A DNA stretch of 64,000 bases from Dinochytrium kinnereticum (taxonomy: Eukaryota > Chytridiomycota > Chytridiomycetes > Chytridiales > Chytridiaceae): assembly GCA_027604005.1 (NCBI GenBank), contig JADGJT010000037.1:30470-94469 (forward strand), read 5' to 3'. The notes below the pieces were generated by a model that worked only from the letters and a program-made list of their open reading frames with translations, searched no databases and had not been told where the DNA came from. How positions within the stretch are numbered: the first letter of the stretch is position 1; each line of letters begins with the position of its first letter. Made by a program: the position numbers and the translations under genes. Of the stretch, positions 1 to 13,400 are shown piece after piece.

Positions 1-217
1 GAAACATCTCCCCGTAAGAAGATGCCTTATCGTTTTTCATTGAGCGTTCTTACATTTCAAAAATTTCAGGAATTAAACGGAAGGGAATTACTCAAAGAGA
101 TTCTGCCTGTATTAGGTAAACCTGATAACAATGGCTTTTTTTTTGACACACGTTGCAGGAAGTAGCCGAAAGCTTCAACCTACTGTCCACACCTTCTGGA
201 CATACATCAACACTTGA
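1..217 (+). CDS. 3' end of an unidentified gene (partial, left edge)
   Basis: Not recognised. A spliced reading path exists: a short exon at the window start, a GTAAGA...TTTCAG intron, an exon at about 70-115 (ELNGRELLKEILPV), a GTAAAC...TTGCAG intron, then a final exon ending at TGA 215-217. This stop lies two bases from the stop of the convergent PheRS beta gene at 220-222. The evidence is only the two canonical-looking introns and the open frame between them. A different acceptor choice would run on to a TGA at 240-242, overlapping the PheRS gene. It could also be chance reading in a 3' UTR. Confidence 0.25.
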
Positions 218-219
218 GT

Positions 220-2482
220 TCACAAAAATGGCTCAAGGTTGAACTCTAACGCCGACGTCGGGTAGAGGAAGTCGAACTTCTGCACCACTTCTGGGTGCAA
301 GATCCCGAAAGCTCCAATGAGCTTCCGGTTGTAGAAAACATCAGCTCTGCGTCCAGGGAAGAAAGTGGCATCTAGCATTTGGCTCAGAATAAAAATTAAT
401 AAATCATGGGCTTACTCTCAGACTCCTTAACATAGTAACCTCCATCTTCATTTATGCGCACAAGAGGTACATTCAACATAGCCATAATACGGTCAAGCAT
501 TCCATGAATAAGCTAAATAGCGTAAGATTTCAAGAGCAAAGGCATTTCCAACCTCAAACCCAGATCCTTTGAGATTTGAGTAAACGATTCCAACATGGCG
601 TTCGTTGCGGGCACGCCTTTCCAAAGTATCATCCTTAAAGGCAACATCTGAGACCTCAAAGATCTTCATCGGCATGGAATGGTCCTTGTTGCTGGCGATA
701 GTTTTCAACAATCCGGGGAGAAGACTAGTGCGAACAACCTATTTGTAAGAGCAATACGTCTAAGGAGCTTTACCTGGTATTCAACGGTTTTAGGGTTTGC
801 CAATTTAATGGCAGTCTTGTTGTCATCTACTTTACGCAGGTATGAGAAGTTCTCGTCATGGGAGCACTTAAGATTGTTAATAGGTCGAAATGATGCAGTT
901 TACCAGAATAAGAGGCAGGACTTCAGTGTATCCAGAAAGTGCAATCTCCCTCCTCACTAAGTCTGACAATTTGTTTAAAGGAAGGGGTGCGGCCACGGTA
1001 TAGGCTTGTGGGGTGGTCTCCTCAATGTTATTGTAACCATATGCGATGGCAACATCCTCGGCAACGTCACAAGCGTGCAGAATATCACTTCTGGTAGGCG
1101 GGACAGAGACGATAATGGATCCTTCCTCAGTCCCCGCAACTGCAGAAAGAGACATCTTCGAAAGAAGTTCAACAATCTTCTCAGTGTCAAGGTTGATGCC
1201 GATTCTTCCATTTATATACTTGGAAGTTGTCTTGACCTCGCGGACGCTTAAATCAGGGTAAATTTCCTCCCTCCCATCTGAGTAGATGACCTCCACCGGC
1301 TCTACCCTAAACAATTATTAAGTTCTTGACATTGTACTCTGCACATTACGAGAACTGATCCTTCGCATATTGGGAGAACATGGCAACTACAGTGTTAAGC
1401 ACAACTTTAGCTTTAGTCAAATCGGTTGCCGTGCACTCAATGAAAACATTCTTGGTTGACAGCTTGATTTTGGAATGATCCCCGTTAATAATAGGAGGCA
1501 GTGACAAAACGGTGCGTTTCGAGTCATAGATAATAGGGTACCGAGGAGAATCCTTGATGATATGCAGGAACTTGCTCAGCTTTCGGTCAGCCTAGCTCAA
1601 AAATCAGTATAAAACTATTGATAAGAAAAACCTCGTAGAAAGTCATCAATTCCTCGCCAGTCATGGAGACGGACTGGTTTAAAGGTGTAAACTTAATGTC
1701 TTTCGGAGGAAGGGCTTCGTAGCTGAACGGCCCTGAAATAGTGTCCAAGTCGTGCGTTCCAATGGCAACGAGAGTTCTCTTTCTGGAAATGATTGGCGAA
1801 ATGGGCATGCAATTGTGACCTACCGGCATATGTTGTTGTGAAGCTTATCCTGAAGATCAATGAAAGAGTTGTAACTGTCCTGATCGAAATTCACATTTCT
1901 CAAGATGGCAGCGACAACAAATGGGCGGACACTTGCTGTCTGAAATAATCAATGTTAGCTCTCCTCCTGGTTGGCAGTTCTTACCTCTGCTTTGACATAC
2001 AACCTCTCAGCTTTCCTCCCATTTGCCGGGCTAATCACATTGTACGTGGGCGGCTTTTGCAGACCCAAAAAGACTCTCAGAGCCCGGTTGATTCCCTCTG
2101 GACATAACAGATCGTAGCTGTATGTATAATCAGCCAATCTGGAAAACTTATGACGAAAAGAAAGATTACCGATTGGCTGGAATATCAATACGATAGATGG
2201 GCCGGGACGAAAGATCCTTTGCCTTGTCTGCACCCACTTCTTTGGCAACCATTTCCTGCTCGGAGGTCTGGAGATCTTAGTCAAGATCACAGGATATCTC
2301 GCTTTACCTCCTCCTCTAGTTCAATCCCGAACTCAAAGCAGAGCTCCTCGAACTCAGCCGTGGCTGATGATGCATCAGCATTACCTAATGGTCGCTTGCC
2401 ATAATCCAAAGAGTAATCACTTACTGAAGGATCGGCCTAAGGACTTGAACAAGTTGTCTCGATCAACATTAACGGTAGGCAT
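220..2482 (-). CDS. FRS1: Phenylalanine--tRNA ligase beta subunit (cytosolic PheRS)
   Basis: Beta subunit of the cytosolic alpha2beta2 phenylalanyl-tRNA synthetase, which charges tRNA-Phe with phenylalanine. The start is at 2480-2482 ([16 protein letters not shown]), matching the highly conserved eukaryotic N-terminus. The B5 domain is clear at about 877-1314 ([16 protein letters not shown], then [20 protein letters not shown] and GYNNIEE). The C-terminus ends with [17 protein letters not shown] and EFNLEPFL before TGA at 220-222, as in animal and yeast subunits. The gene is broken into about seven or more exons by short introns. The archaeal/eukaryotic type B5 region and lack of a bacterial EMAP-like N-terminal domain show this is the cytosolic, not mitochondrial, enzyme. 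It faces a possible convergent gene at its 3' end. Confidence 0.95.
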
Positions 2483-2635
2483 CTTGAGGCAGGAGAATTT
2501 TTTTCGTGTTTTTTCAAATACTTTGCATGGTTGAAGATTCTATATGAAATGGATGATAATACTTTGCAGTAGTGAGCCAGTTAGTGCTTTATTATGATCT
2601 AGAGACGGGAGGTTGCTTGTTCGCTTGTCTTCTGA

Positions 2636-3911
2636 CTATGGGTTGGAAAGGAAATAGTAGCTTTCCCACAGAGGCATGTACTCCGAGATAATGTCTGAGA
2701 TGCGTTAAAGGTCATCATTTAAGTCAAAGTATCATACTTCCAACCAAGGACAAGATCGGAGTCTTTGCGAATGCGTCGCATAGTCGCTGCAATCTTCCCC
2801 TTGGAACATACTTGTTAAATACGAAATAGTGAATGAATAAACTTACTTTGTGTATAAATCGTAGAATGGCTGACGCAGCGCATAGAGGTATAGTAAGCTC
2901 AATCTTCTATTCAGCTCAGATCGTTCCAAGAGTTTCAAATGGGGCCAATGTGATAGCACCGCTGATAAGCTCACAAAATCCGCTGCGGCAGAAGCAAGCC
3001 ACGGTTTCCACGATTTAGACCCATAACGTCGAAGAAGCAGCCCTTTCAAGAGTCAGATATCATTGCGGACATATTTGCTAACAATAAATAAAAGGTTTGA
3101 TGATGTAAATCCACTCAGCAGCGGCTCGCAGTCTCCCTAGCTCGGTCAAATAATCAGATGGTCTCTTTGCTGAATCCAAGATAGCACGTGAGACCAAGTA
3201 CTTAGAAACGCCATTATTTGTTATGGTCTTTTCCTTATCAAGAAATCCCTCCAAACGAGCATAGTCTTTTTGCGAACGGGGGCCAGTCCACGTTGTCGCC
3301 TTCTGATCGACCGAAATCTGAGAAACATCAAAGTCTCGCTCAACAACTTGAGAATGCAAAATGGTTCTCCTTTTCGATAGCTTGAACACAAGAAGTCGGG
3401 AAACCAGCCTTAGTCAGTGTTAACAATGGTGCATCATTCAGCAATAGCCTTACTTCATAAATTCAATAATTCCAACAACCTGCCATCTCAACTTATCTGA
3501 TCCCAACTCTTTTGCGATCATTTCCGCCAGAACCTGAAGATGCTGAACAATTGTTACGCTGTAGGATAAAGCGGCGTATATTTTGGATGACTTTAAAGCA
3601 CTTCGAGTGTACTGATTGAAAATTGAAGGCCTCTCATCAATGGACGTCCGAGACATTTGACCTTGCTGAAGAATAGAGTCCAGATACATATTAAACACAT
3701 TCAGGACCCCATAAACTTTCAAATTTAGTGGAATCTCTTGATTCAATTCCTTACTGCCTTCAGCAACGATCTCTGAGTGCTTAAAGCGACCTATTGATCA
3801 GATTCGCTTCTATACTCAGCAATTACCAGGCAGGATGTAGGTCAATGATCGTATGGAACTCTCCAGAGTCCCAAGAAGGGCAGCATTTTCCCTAAGGACT
3901 TCCATGGACAT
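2636..3911 (-). CDS. PEX16: Peroxin Pex16, peroxisomal membrane biogenesis factor
   Basis: Pex16 is an ER/peroxisome membrane protein that helps recruit peroxisomal membrane proteins with Pex3 and Pex19. The start is at 3909-3911 (MSMEVLRENAALLGTLESS). Exon 1 joins after YILPG to RFKHSEIVAEGSKEL, matching the conserved LAGRF-x2-S-x-E segment. Later exons carry AAAEWIYIIKPFIYC, YGSKSWKPWLASAAADFVSL, and RRLSLLYLYALRQPFYDLYT, the strongest family signature. After a GTAAGT intron the tail reads GRLQRLCDAFAKTPILSLVG and, after another intron, DIISEYMPLWESYYFLSNP with TAG at 2636-2638. This parallels the human C-terminus. The start codon lies only 23 nt from that of the divergent WAPL gene. Exon joins in the last two exons are inferred from homology. 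Confidence 0.9.
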
Positions 3912-3934
3912 GCTCTGGCAAAATATTTTTCGAA
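3912..3934. promoter_or_regulatory. 23-nt head-to-head spacer between PEX16 and WAPL
   Basis: Only 23 bases separate the start codons of PEX16 (minus, ATG at 3909-3911) and WAPL (plus, ATG at 3935). The spacer is AT-rich. Any promoter elements and at least one 5' UTR must therefore lie inside the neighbouring coding sequence, unless one gene has an upstream start that I cannot see. Confidence 0.6.
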
Positions 3935-6539
3935 ATGGATGGACTTGAAGGAAAACCCAAGGCCAGACCAAAAATAACATATAAAAGCCGGCAACCCGTC
4001 CTAAAACCTGACTTATACGATGGAAAGAGAAGGCGTACTCATGAAGATGACTCTGAGCAGAGAAAAAAGATAAACTTGACGTCCTTATGCAACAAAGACG
4101 TTGAAACGGTATTGTTCTGGAATTGTTTTGGTGCATTCTCATGCTTCATTAGCCCAATAAAGGCTCCCGGTCAGTGTTTCGGTCGCTTTCAGATGATAGC
4201 CTAGGCAGCATTGAGGCCAGATCACATGAGAGCACTCCGAAATCATCTGCTTTGACACGGTCGAATTTGAAGGATGGCGAAAGGACCCCAGAGAGAAGCC
4301 GAAGCATTCTGGAGAGTTTATTTTCTGAAGCTGGAGGCTCGGAACCGATCCAAAATCTCTCTCCCACCGCATATGCATCCCCCACCAAGTCTGGTCGTCT
4401 TGGTCGTATGAAGGTTGCCACGTTACGTAAAGTCGTGAGCTCCCCACCTGCATTATCAGGGGTGTTTCAGAAGAGAGGCAGCTTTTCTGCAGGAAATACG
4501 GATGCGCCATCTCCATTGTCTCGAATTGAAGTATCTCTGAAGCCGATGTATGTTAAGGAAGAGGAGGCTGGGGACGAGAGAGCAGTTGGGGGCATGGCTT
4601 TCACATATGGACGTACTAGAAGTATTCTGGCCGAGAATGAGTTCGAGAAGTCAGCCGGTGAATCATACTCCACAATTCTGCGAAGAAATAGAGATGAGGG
4701 ATTAGATAGTAGCGATTCGGAAGGTGACGCCACAGTGATGGTTAGTGTTTAAGAATTGATTCGGCTTGTTGAAATACATACAGAAGAAAGATTTGAAGGG
4801 TATACATGAATTGAGAGAGGCTGGAGAATTGAAACGATTTTCGGACGAGATGGAGTACATCATTAGCGGCCTAGATAGAAATCTCGCCGTTAACGTGCGC
4901 CGATCTAGGTATTTAATAGCAATTTATTCACCTTCTAAAACAACAGTTTCATAGAGCTCTTGCGGAAGTCATCCAAGCCTGCCTTTTCGTCCAAGCTCAA
5001 AACCTTTGATCTTGCGTCGAAACTAAATAGGCACTTGGAAAACGAAGAAGATCCAGTTAGTTTTTCCCTCCCAGTCTTTATAAATCTGATATTCGTTTAT
5101 GTTCATTATATCTACCTATCTAACTTACATCGAATTGTCAGATCATTATCGCCATTATCGCTTCCCAGATTATCGTCCTGGGTGATGCAACCTATCAAAG
5201 ATATGATCTTCCTGGGCTCCTTAATTCTCTTTGTTATGGGATACGCATAGATACAGATCCATTTAAAGATGTACGATCTTCAAAGTATGAAAAACTTCTA
5301 GTTAGTAAATATTTAAGGTGTATCTCTGATTCTAACCTTTCCGCAGGTCTCAGAGCTGAAAGCATTGATATTGTCGCTTGATCTCCTTGAAGATAATGTT
5401 CTTAGCGTAATCTATTGATTACATAATGCCTCTTACTTTTTTTTGTAGCTCAGAAACCTCTCTTTGTCCGCTTTGGCCCTAATTCTAAGCTGTATTGACG
5501 AACGAGATGCTTTTCAGACTTGCTTCTCACTCGGCCTCAATGTGGAACTCTGCAGGACGATTACTGGCGCCGCTCAAAATTTTCAGAATGAAACATTATC
5601 GGAGAACGTCAGTGAACCTCAAGCCATTACTGAGCTCACCTTGGCTATTGATATCTTGGGACTTCTTGTGTTACATTCTGAGGAAGGATTAGAGTATATT
5701 TCTAACAATCACGTGTTGTTCGAATCCCTTCTCAATATCTTTGCTGCCTTTGCTGGCATAGATAGCCAGGGCATTTTGGCAGGTACAAGATACCATATAG
5801 AGCTATATTTTCTAAATGGCCTAGATAAATGTCTTATATCTGTTCTCAAAATATTGGTAGATTTAACAGCTAGAGGCAGTCGCGTTTATTTGAGCAAAAA
5901 CATGCCTCTACTTCGAGGAATTACGTCGGCCTCTGCTGTCGTCCTGGGAAGATTTTTGACCGAGACGGCCTTGAATCCGCCAAGAGAAGAGAAATTAAAC
6001 GCAATAGATTGTGCATCGCAGCTTTCTATTGTACTGCTAATCAATGTGCTGTATACTATCGAAGGATCTGGAGTCTATTTCTGGGAATCAGGTAACGACG
6101 GTCTTTTCTTCATTTACAGGCTAATTTTTGATAGCCAGACCCAGTGGGGCTCAAAATTCAGTAGTTTGGCTAGCAGGCGATTTTACGATCTTACAAGCTT
6201 GCGCCGAAATATTTAAGCTGGAGTTTATCGGAAAGCAAAATGTATGAACTTTCAAATCATAATTACTTAACATTTGTGAAGGATGATCTCTCCAGAAAAA
6301 CATACCTGGCAATGTTGGCAGGAAGTCTAATGGAATGCCGCAGCAAAGATAATGAGCTGAATGAAGACCCTGGCTGGAAGGCCGAAAAGGATTTAACGGA
6401 TGGGATTTTATCGACCTTGCTTTCTTTCCTGGAGCCTACAGATGAGGGAAGCAATGCACAGCTTCGTTTTGAAGTGCCTCGTGCAGCATTGGATCGCCTA
6501 AAGCGCGTTACCGATTTCCTTAAGCAATCTCACTTATAA
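3935..6539 (+). CDS. WAPL: Wapl-like cohesin release factor
   Basis: WAPL (Rad61/Wpl1) opens the cohesin ring to release it from chromatin. The start at 3935 gives MDGLEGKPKARPKITYKSRQ. The region after the first short intron (from about 4174) is Ser-rich and disordered, and contains AFTYGRTRSILAE at about 4591-4629, the TYGR-x-R-x-[FL]-L motif of fungal Wapl proteins. The conserved WAPL domain begins near 4766: IHELREAGELKRFSDEMEYI followed by ISGLDRNLAVNVRRSR, corresponding to GE-x-QEFDDDVEYIL in animals. It continues through helical exons at about 4960, 5340 and 5464-6216 (LGLNVELCRTI, ELTLAIDILGLLVLHSEEG). The last exon encodes KTYLAMLAGSLMECR and ends with TAA at 6537-6539. At least seven exons. 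Exact splice sites in the 3' half are uncertain. Confidence 0.85.
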
Positions 6540-6733
6540 TGTGGTTACAAAATATGTAAAAAGTCTGGCCCGCTTTCATGTAATTTAATAAGGAAATAAC
6601 AACCCTGAATTAGTTGAGGTTCGATGGGTAAGAAGAGCTTGGTAACGTGTGTATGTGTATAGAGGATCAAAAAATATATCTGTATGTACAAGATATTTTA
6701 GTTCCTGGGATCAAATCCGAAAAATAGCAACAG

Positions 6734-9700
6734 ATGAGGTTCATTCTAGATGGCCTTCCCGTGCTGTTCCCGTATGACTATATATACCCTGAGCAATATG
6801 CCTACATGAAAGACATGAAGCGAGCACTAGATGCTAAGGTTCGTCGAACAACCATGCAGTTAGTGACACTCTAAGGGGCACTGTCTTCTGGAAATGCCAT
6901 CAGGAACCGGCAAAACTGTATCCCTCCTTTCCCTAATCGTCGCATATCAACAAGCAAGTTTCATGATTGCATCATGACCTCTAATGGCCCTTAGTTCTAC
7001 CCCGAAAAGCGAAAACTAATATACTGCTCTCGAACCGTTCCAGAAATCGAAAAGGCCCTAGCTGAGCTTCGAAGACTCATGGAGTACAGAGTTAGCCATG
7101 GTCAAACTGACAGCTTCTTGGGGCTTGGTTTGACGTCACGAAGGAATTTATGCGTTCATCCAGAGGTGGATAATTTATAGCTATTGTCTCTGTTGTGTTT
7201 TTAACGCCATGCGAAGGTCAGTCAAGAAAAAAGGGGCAATGTTGTGGATGCCAAATGCCGAAGTCTCACTGCGTCGTGGGTACGAGAGGCGGCTAAGACT
7301 TCAGATCCGCGTGATATTGAGCTTTGCGAGTTTTTTGAGGTTGGATGCCGCCTGTGATATTATTCTAAAATTCTGCAAGAACTTGGAAAGCGCTGAAGCT
7401 ACGGCTACCATGCCCGCTGGAGTTTACACACTAGAGGACTTGAAAGAATTCGGACAAAAAAGAAAATATTGTCCATATTTTCTGGCCCGACGGATGGTTT
7501 GTTTATCTTAAAAACCTCGAAGCAACTAGAAAAACTTGTAGATACCTTTTGCGAATGTGGTTATCTACAGTTATCATTATCTATTGGATCCCAAAGTTGC
7601 TGATTTAGTTTCGAGAGAGTTATCTAAAGATTGTATTGTTGTTTTTGACGAAGCGCACAACATTGGTATCCACGGTGGTGGGATTTTCATTTTTCTTACG
7701 TTTCTAAGATAACGTCTGCACTGAATCTTTAAGTATTGATTTAACTCGGCCGATATTGGACGCCAGCGTGCGGAGTATTGCATCTTTATCAACAAAAATT
7801 GAAGAGTGAGTGGAATAGGAATTTTCTTTGATGTTTTTTGGAATTTATTTTCTTTGAACTAACTATTTTTCAAAGTTTAAAGAAAACTAACTCTGAAAAG
7901 CTTCAAAATGAATACAACAAGCTCGTTGAAGGTGCAAAATCAACTAAACTTTCTCATATTAACTTTCTTATTTAGGCCTTAATATGGCTCGAAACCAAAG
8001 AGATACGGACGAAATCATGGCAAATCCAGGTATCTTCTTCTTGACATTCCATGAGGTAATAGTCAGTGTTACCCGACGATATTTTGGAGGAGGCGGTGCC
8101 TGGAAATATCCGACGTGTCGAACATTTTATCGCCTTTCTGCGACGATTTGTTGAGTACCTAAAGGTATATTTTTTCATTCTTTGCAACAAATAGAATCCC
8201 CGACGTATTTTGATTTTCGATCCGTAGACGAGGATGAGAGTTCTGCACGTTGTCGCAGAGAGCCCAACATCATTCCTTCAACATGTGAAAGAGATCACAT
8301 TTATTGAGAAAAAGCCGTTACGGTTTGGATATTATTTACCATACTTGACGCTTATGGCTTTCAGATTTTGTTCGGAACGACTTTCATCGCTTATTAGAAC
8401 TTTGGAGGTTGCTGATTTAAGTGACTTAGGCTCCCTATCTAAAGTCGCTGCATTTGCAACCTTAGTATCAACGTACCAAAAAGGTTATCCTATCTTTCTT
8501 TGAATTGAAATTCCTGACATTACCAAAAAAAAGGATTCATGCTCATCCTAGAGCCTTTTGAAAATGATCACGATACCATTCCTAATCCAGTATTACACTT
8601 AACGTATATAGGTTTAATTTGTTTTCTATCCCTAACATTCCGATTCTCCAATACTGCTATTTTGTTCTTTTCAAAAAAAAAAAAAAGATGCATGGATGCA
8701 ACGATTGCTATGAAACCAGTTTTTGAAAGATTCAGCTCGGTTATTATCACTTCGGGAACTTTATCGCCTATGGAGCTTTATCCTACGCTTCTGGGATTCA
8801 AGCCTGTAGTTGTTGCTAGTTACCAGATGACATTGACGAGAACTTGCTTTTTGCCTCTGGTAAGACCTTCTTTTATTTTTTCGAGTCCAAAATATGAATA
8901 TTTTTTTTTAGACGATCACGCGTGGAAGTGATCAAGTAGCGGTCAGCTCAAAATTTGAGGTTCGAAATGACGTCGCAGTAGTGAGAAACTATGGAAATAT
9001 CCTTATTGAGTTTGCAAGAATTGTTCCGGATGGGTTGGTTTGCTTTTTCCCCAGTTACTTGTATTTGGAATCTATTGTTGCGTCATGGAATGAGCTGGTC
9101 AGTATCGCGAATGTTGAGGAAAATTTTTCTAGCTTGAAAAGAGCAACTGAGTTGATTTTCTTGTTTAATCTGTAGGGAATGCTACAAGAACTCTTGAAAT
9201 ACAAGTTAGTTTTTATTGAGACACCAGATGCTGCAGAAACTAGTTTGGCTTTGGAGAATTACAGAAAGGTATTTATTTTCGATAGATACCTTTTATTTAC
9301 ATATTCCTAGGCGTGTGATAACGGTCGAGGGGCCGTACTGCTCTCAGTCGCTCGTGGCAAGGTATCAGAAGGAGTCGATTTCGATAACAACTATGGCCGA
9401 GCTGTGATTTTGTTTGGGATTCCGTATCAGGTGCTCTTACTTCGGTTTCTCTCTTTTAGATTGTTAGTCTAATGCGATTCTCAACATATAGTATACCGAG
9501 AGTCGAATTTTGAAGGTTTGATCATCCTCACCGTTTTTCACCAAAGGATTCATGTGATTTTGCTAAAAATTGATTTGTGATAAAAAGGCTCGACTTGAAT
9601 ACCTTCGCGACAACTTCAAAGTCCGCGAAAATGATTTCCTTACCTTCGACGCTATGCGACATGGCGCTCAATGCGTTGGGAGAGTTTTACGGGGAAAGAC

Positions 9701-9997
9701 TGATTACGGACTAATGATTTTCGCTGATAAGGTTGCTTTAGAAAGAGCCAGTTCGTCAAGGGTTAACATCTATTATTTTGGCAGCGATTCGCTCGAGCGG
9801 ATAAAAGATCTAAGCTACCCAAGTGGATCACAGCTGAGATGTCAGAAGCTTGGGTGAACATGTCGACGGATATGGCTGTTGCGACCGCGAAAAAGTTTTT
9901 AAGGTCCATGGCGCAACCGTTTGATCATTCTCAATTGGGGGTGTCCCTTTGGGATGAGAAAATGGTTGAGGAAAATGAGCATCGGGATAGAAAGTGA
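6734..9997 (+). CDS. RAD3: TFIIH helicase XPD/Rad3
   Basis: 5'-3' DNA helicase of TFIIH, essential for nucleotide excision repair and part of the transcription-initiation machinery. It starts at 6734 ([20 protein letters not shown]) and ends with TGA at 9995-9997. Seen in order: Walker [24 protein letters not shown], the four Fe-S cluster cysteines ([39 protein letters not shown]), the DEAH box [60 protein letters not shown], and the motif VI region [20 protein letters not shown]. The C-terminus ([11 protein letters not shown]...[11 protein letters not shown]) is a little shorter than the human protein. About 14 exons with short introns, one of them holding a 13-A run near 8680. All catalytic and Fe-S motifs are present, so the gene looks functional. 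Confidence 0.96.
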
Positions 9998-10425
9998 TTG
10001 AAACCTCTATTCTCCCCGTCTGCCTGTTGAGAATCTTATTGATTTTTGCATTCAATAAAGGAGAAGATATTGGGCATAGACATGACTCCATTTCCTTTTC
10101 TTTTCGTTGATTTGTGTTTAGGAAAACGGAGGCTAAAGGGTGATGGGTTTGGTGAGCCAAGTTATTCTTGCGATTTAGGGAAAGATATGTGGGGATAGAG
10201 AGGAAAAAAACACATAATAGGCACTGCATTATTAGTCACTTTATTATTAGTTGTATTTAGATAGGAAAAGCTATTTTTTTGTTGGTGGTGGGGAGATTGT
10301 ATGGACAAGGCGGATAATCTTTTAAGGTCAGTGTCAACAAATTCCTGTCCAGATAATTCTCCCAAACAGAAGAAGTTGTAGGTGCGGGAAAGAAGAAGGT
10401 CTTCTTTTAAAGACACCAAATTACT
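9998..10425. other. Convergent 3' flank of RAD3 and the ABCG gene
   Basis: No coding region is seen. The stretch holds an AATAAA at 10054-10059 on the plus strand, suited to RAD3, and AATAAA on the minus strand near 10240, suited to the ABCG gene. Confidence 0.6.
10054..10059 (+). terminator. Poly(A) signal AATAAA of RAD3
   Basis: AATAAA lies about 57 nt downstream of the RAD3 stop codon, the expected place for the cleavage and polyadenylation hexamer. Confidence 0.5.
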
Positions 10426-13400
10426 CTATCGTTTCTGGAACTAGTAAAACGACCAAAATCGTATTAAAAAGTGGCTATTATCAAAATTCAAGATAATCTG
10501 CAGAACTTACTTTGCAGAAAGTGAGACTGATAAATCCAAATATAAAGGAGATGATGGCCAAAGCTGCCAGAACGCCCTGGTATTTTGATTCGGGACTATC
10601 AATATACCCATCAACGTTGGTGAAGCCGGCGTATGTTGCTAAGTATTGACTACCTATTAATAGTAATAAGGACACATGAAAATGATTAGAAAAATGAATA
10701 AAGGTGGAGAAAATCAAGGTAAGAGTGAAAGCGGTCATATTGGCTTAAACATGAGAGAGAGCAGAGAGTTAGAACAGACCATTTTGGAAGGGACAAACAT
10801 TGTTGTTGGGTAACGAAAATAGCTTAATGTTGGATGCGATAAAATTCGTCGAATAAACGCTGACCAACTTCGCCGTACTCTCGCTCAAATTGTTCGCCGA
10901 AATATTCAACATAGACAAGAGCGATCCGGCAACAGTCTGAGATAAAGTCGCCAACAAGTTCGAATAGTCCGCACTCGGAAACCCGGCAATAAGATTCAAA
11001 TCCTCCAATCTCTTCACGTTATTACTCAACGTTAAAAGCTGGGCTAAAGCCATTCCATATCCTGCTATCCCACTGAATTTGGAGAGGAATTCGGTGGAAT
11101 TGGTGATGTTGAGTTGCATCAAGTCGTTATTTTCTCTTATAATGTCACGTTGGAGGTCAATGGTCGTTGTCCTCATTGCCGCTGAGGTGAGGTTTTCGAG
11201 GGGGTAGGGGAGAAGTTCGTCTGTAGAGCAATTGAGGAATCTTCCAAACATCTCTTTGCGGGTAGCGGGTTTGAAGAAGCCTCTTTGGAAGGAGATCCAC
11301 TGGTTTTTTATCGGGTGTTTTAGTTGAGACGGACAAGAAGGGGAAGAGGGGGATTGTAGGAAAGAATGTAGGGAAAGGGTTAGAGTTAGACAAGAGAATA
11401 TGGAATGTGATTGAGCTGTTAGTTATTCTTTTTAACTTTTATCTTATGTCTTTACGGTTTTGCTTTTGTCATGTGCTTCATAAGATAAAGGAGGCTGGAG
11501 GCTAGAAGAAAAACAGTACCTTGAGAACAGAGTCGCAGAAAGAACATCGCTTTTGAGTATAAGTGTCAAGGACATAGTACCCCCCAAAGATGATATTGTA
11601 GACTAGAAAAAAAGACTTAACTACGTTCAAGCACAGCTGAATTCAAACAGAACTCACAAAAGATAATATTGAAGCCGGCCATAGCATAAGGGATACTCGA
11701 AGAACCCATGGTAATCATTAACGCAAACCCGACCGAAGCGCAGGCTTCCAGAATCAAGTTTGAGAGGTATAGATCGAATGCACCAGTGTCCCATCCTGCG
11801 AGAGAAAGGCATATAGAGCCAAGAATAAGCTAAATTAGGGAAAAAAGGGATTAGATGATTGATAAGACAAATGATTCCTTTGTGGGGGTTATGTTTCTGT
11901 CAAAAAGATGTGAGGAAAAAAATATTAATACCATCATACTGGAACAGAAAAAGCATTCAACCAGGAAGGAGACAAGAATCCAACAGAATGGGTGGTAGAA
12001 TCCAGCAGAAACTTGGAGGTAGTAGAGTTTACGGCCGTTCAGCCCTACAACGAGACGGTATAATGTTGATGAGTAAATGTTGTTAAACGGATTGATGCGA
12101 AAATATACTGACAGTGTGGAATAGCCGCCGAACTAAACAAAGGAGGGAAAATCGACACAGCAAACGCCAACGTAAGTTTCGAATCATAACTACTAATATT
12201 CGACCCCAACTTATAGAAAGCAAACCCGAAAAACAGAGCAGTGGTGATAGCCGCAATGTATCGCGACAAACTCATTAACGGGTCTCTCTGATAAATCTTG
12301 ATCTCTCTCAAAAGTAATTGGAAGAACTGAGTGTAAAGAGGGGATTGTTGCCAGAACCCGATTGACGCCCAGAAAGACGGTTTAGTGTTTCTTGCAGCGG
12401 AGATGTAGAGGTTCACGGAACCCATTTGGTTGTGGATGTTTTCGATCTTACGAAGGTTCTCTTTATAGAGGTCGGATTGAAGGTAGGATTCGGCCATTTC
12501 GAAGGGCTTTTCGGCGAGGATCTCGGCTGTGAAATTTTCACTTGGTTAGAAGGAGAGGAAAGGAATGGATGTTGAGGGGGAGGGGGACATAGCTAATCCG
12601 TAAATTTGGACTCTCGTTCCTAACCGTAGATTTCGGCGGGGTTGCCAATGATCTTGACATTAAGATTCTCAAAGTACTGAATGGCGTCCAAAGTAGGTCC
12701 AAAGTAGCAGACACGGCCTTTGGCAAGGAGGAGGAGACGGTCAAACTGCTGAAGAATTTGGTAACTAGGTTGATGGATCGTCATGACTGAGACGAGCTGC
12801 CGCCGTTTGCTCGCTTCCAATATACGCGTGATGATCTCTCGGCCAGTGTTCGAGTCGAGACCTTAACAAAAGTGGAATGGAAAGGTTGAGATGTAACTTC
12901 TTCATTTTAAAAGAGAGTTTCAAACCTGTAGTAGGCTCGTCTAGGAACAAAACACTAGTGACGGTCAAGAGTTCAATTGCGATCGACAATCTGTTTAGAG
13001 TTAATAAGATGTTGAATTGGTGAAGCTCGTTCATAACCTTTTTCTCTCTCCAGTGGAAAGACCACGCTGAGCAATCGACCCAACCTTGCAGTTTGCGCGA
13101 TGTGACAAGTGCATATCTTCCAACACATCTTGTATCTAACAATATAATGAAACAAACGAGATTTTAGACAAAAGGAAATGGGAGAGGTAGAAACGTGAAT
13201 TGCTCAATCTGATCTCAGCATACCTTTTTCAGTTTCTCAGCCCAACTCATTGAAGTTGGAAGCCTTAAACTTGCAGCAAATGACAGAGTCTCTTGAACAG
13301 TCAATGCACCAATCTCAACTTCATCGCTTGTGACGTATCCAGAGTTTTGGATAAATTGCTTCCTTGTGCATTTAGACCCGTTCAAACGAATGTCGCCGCC

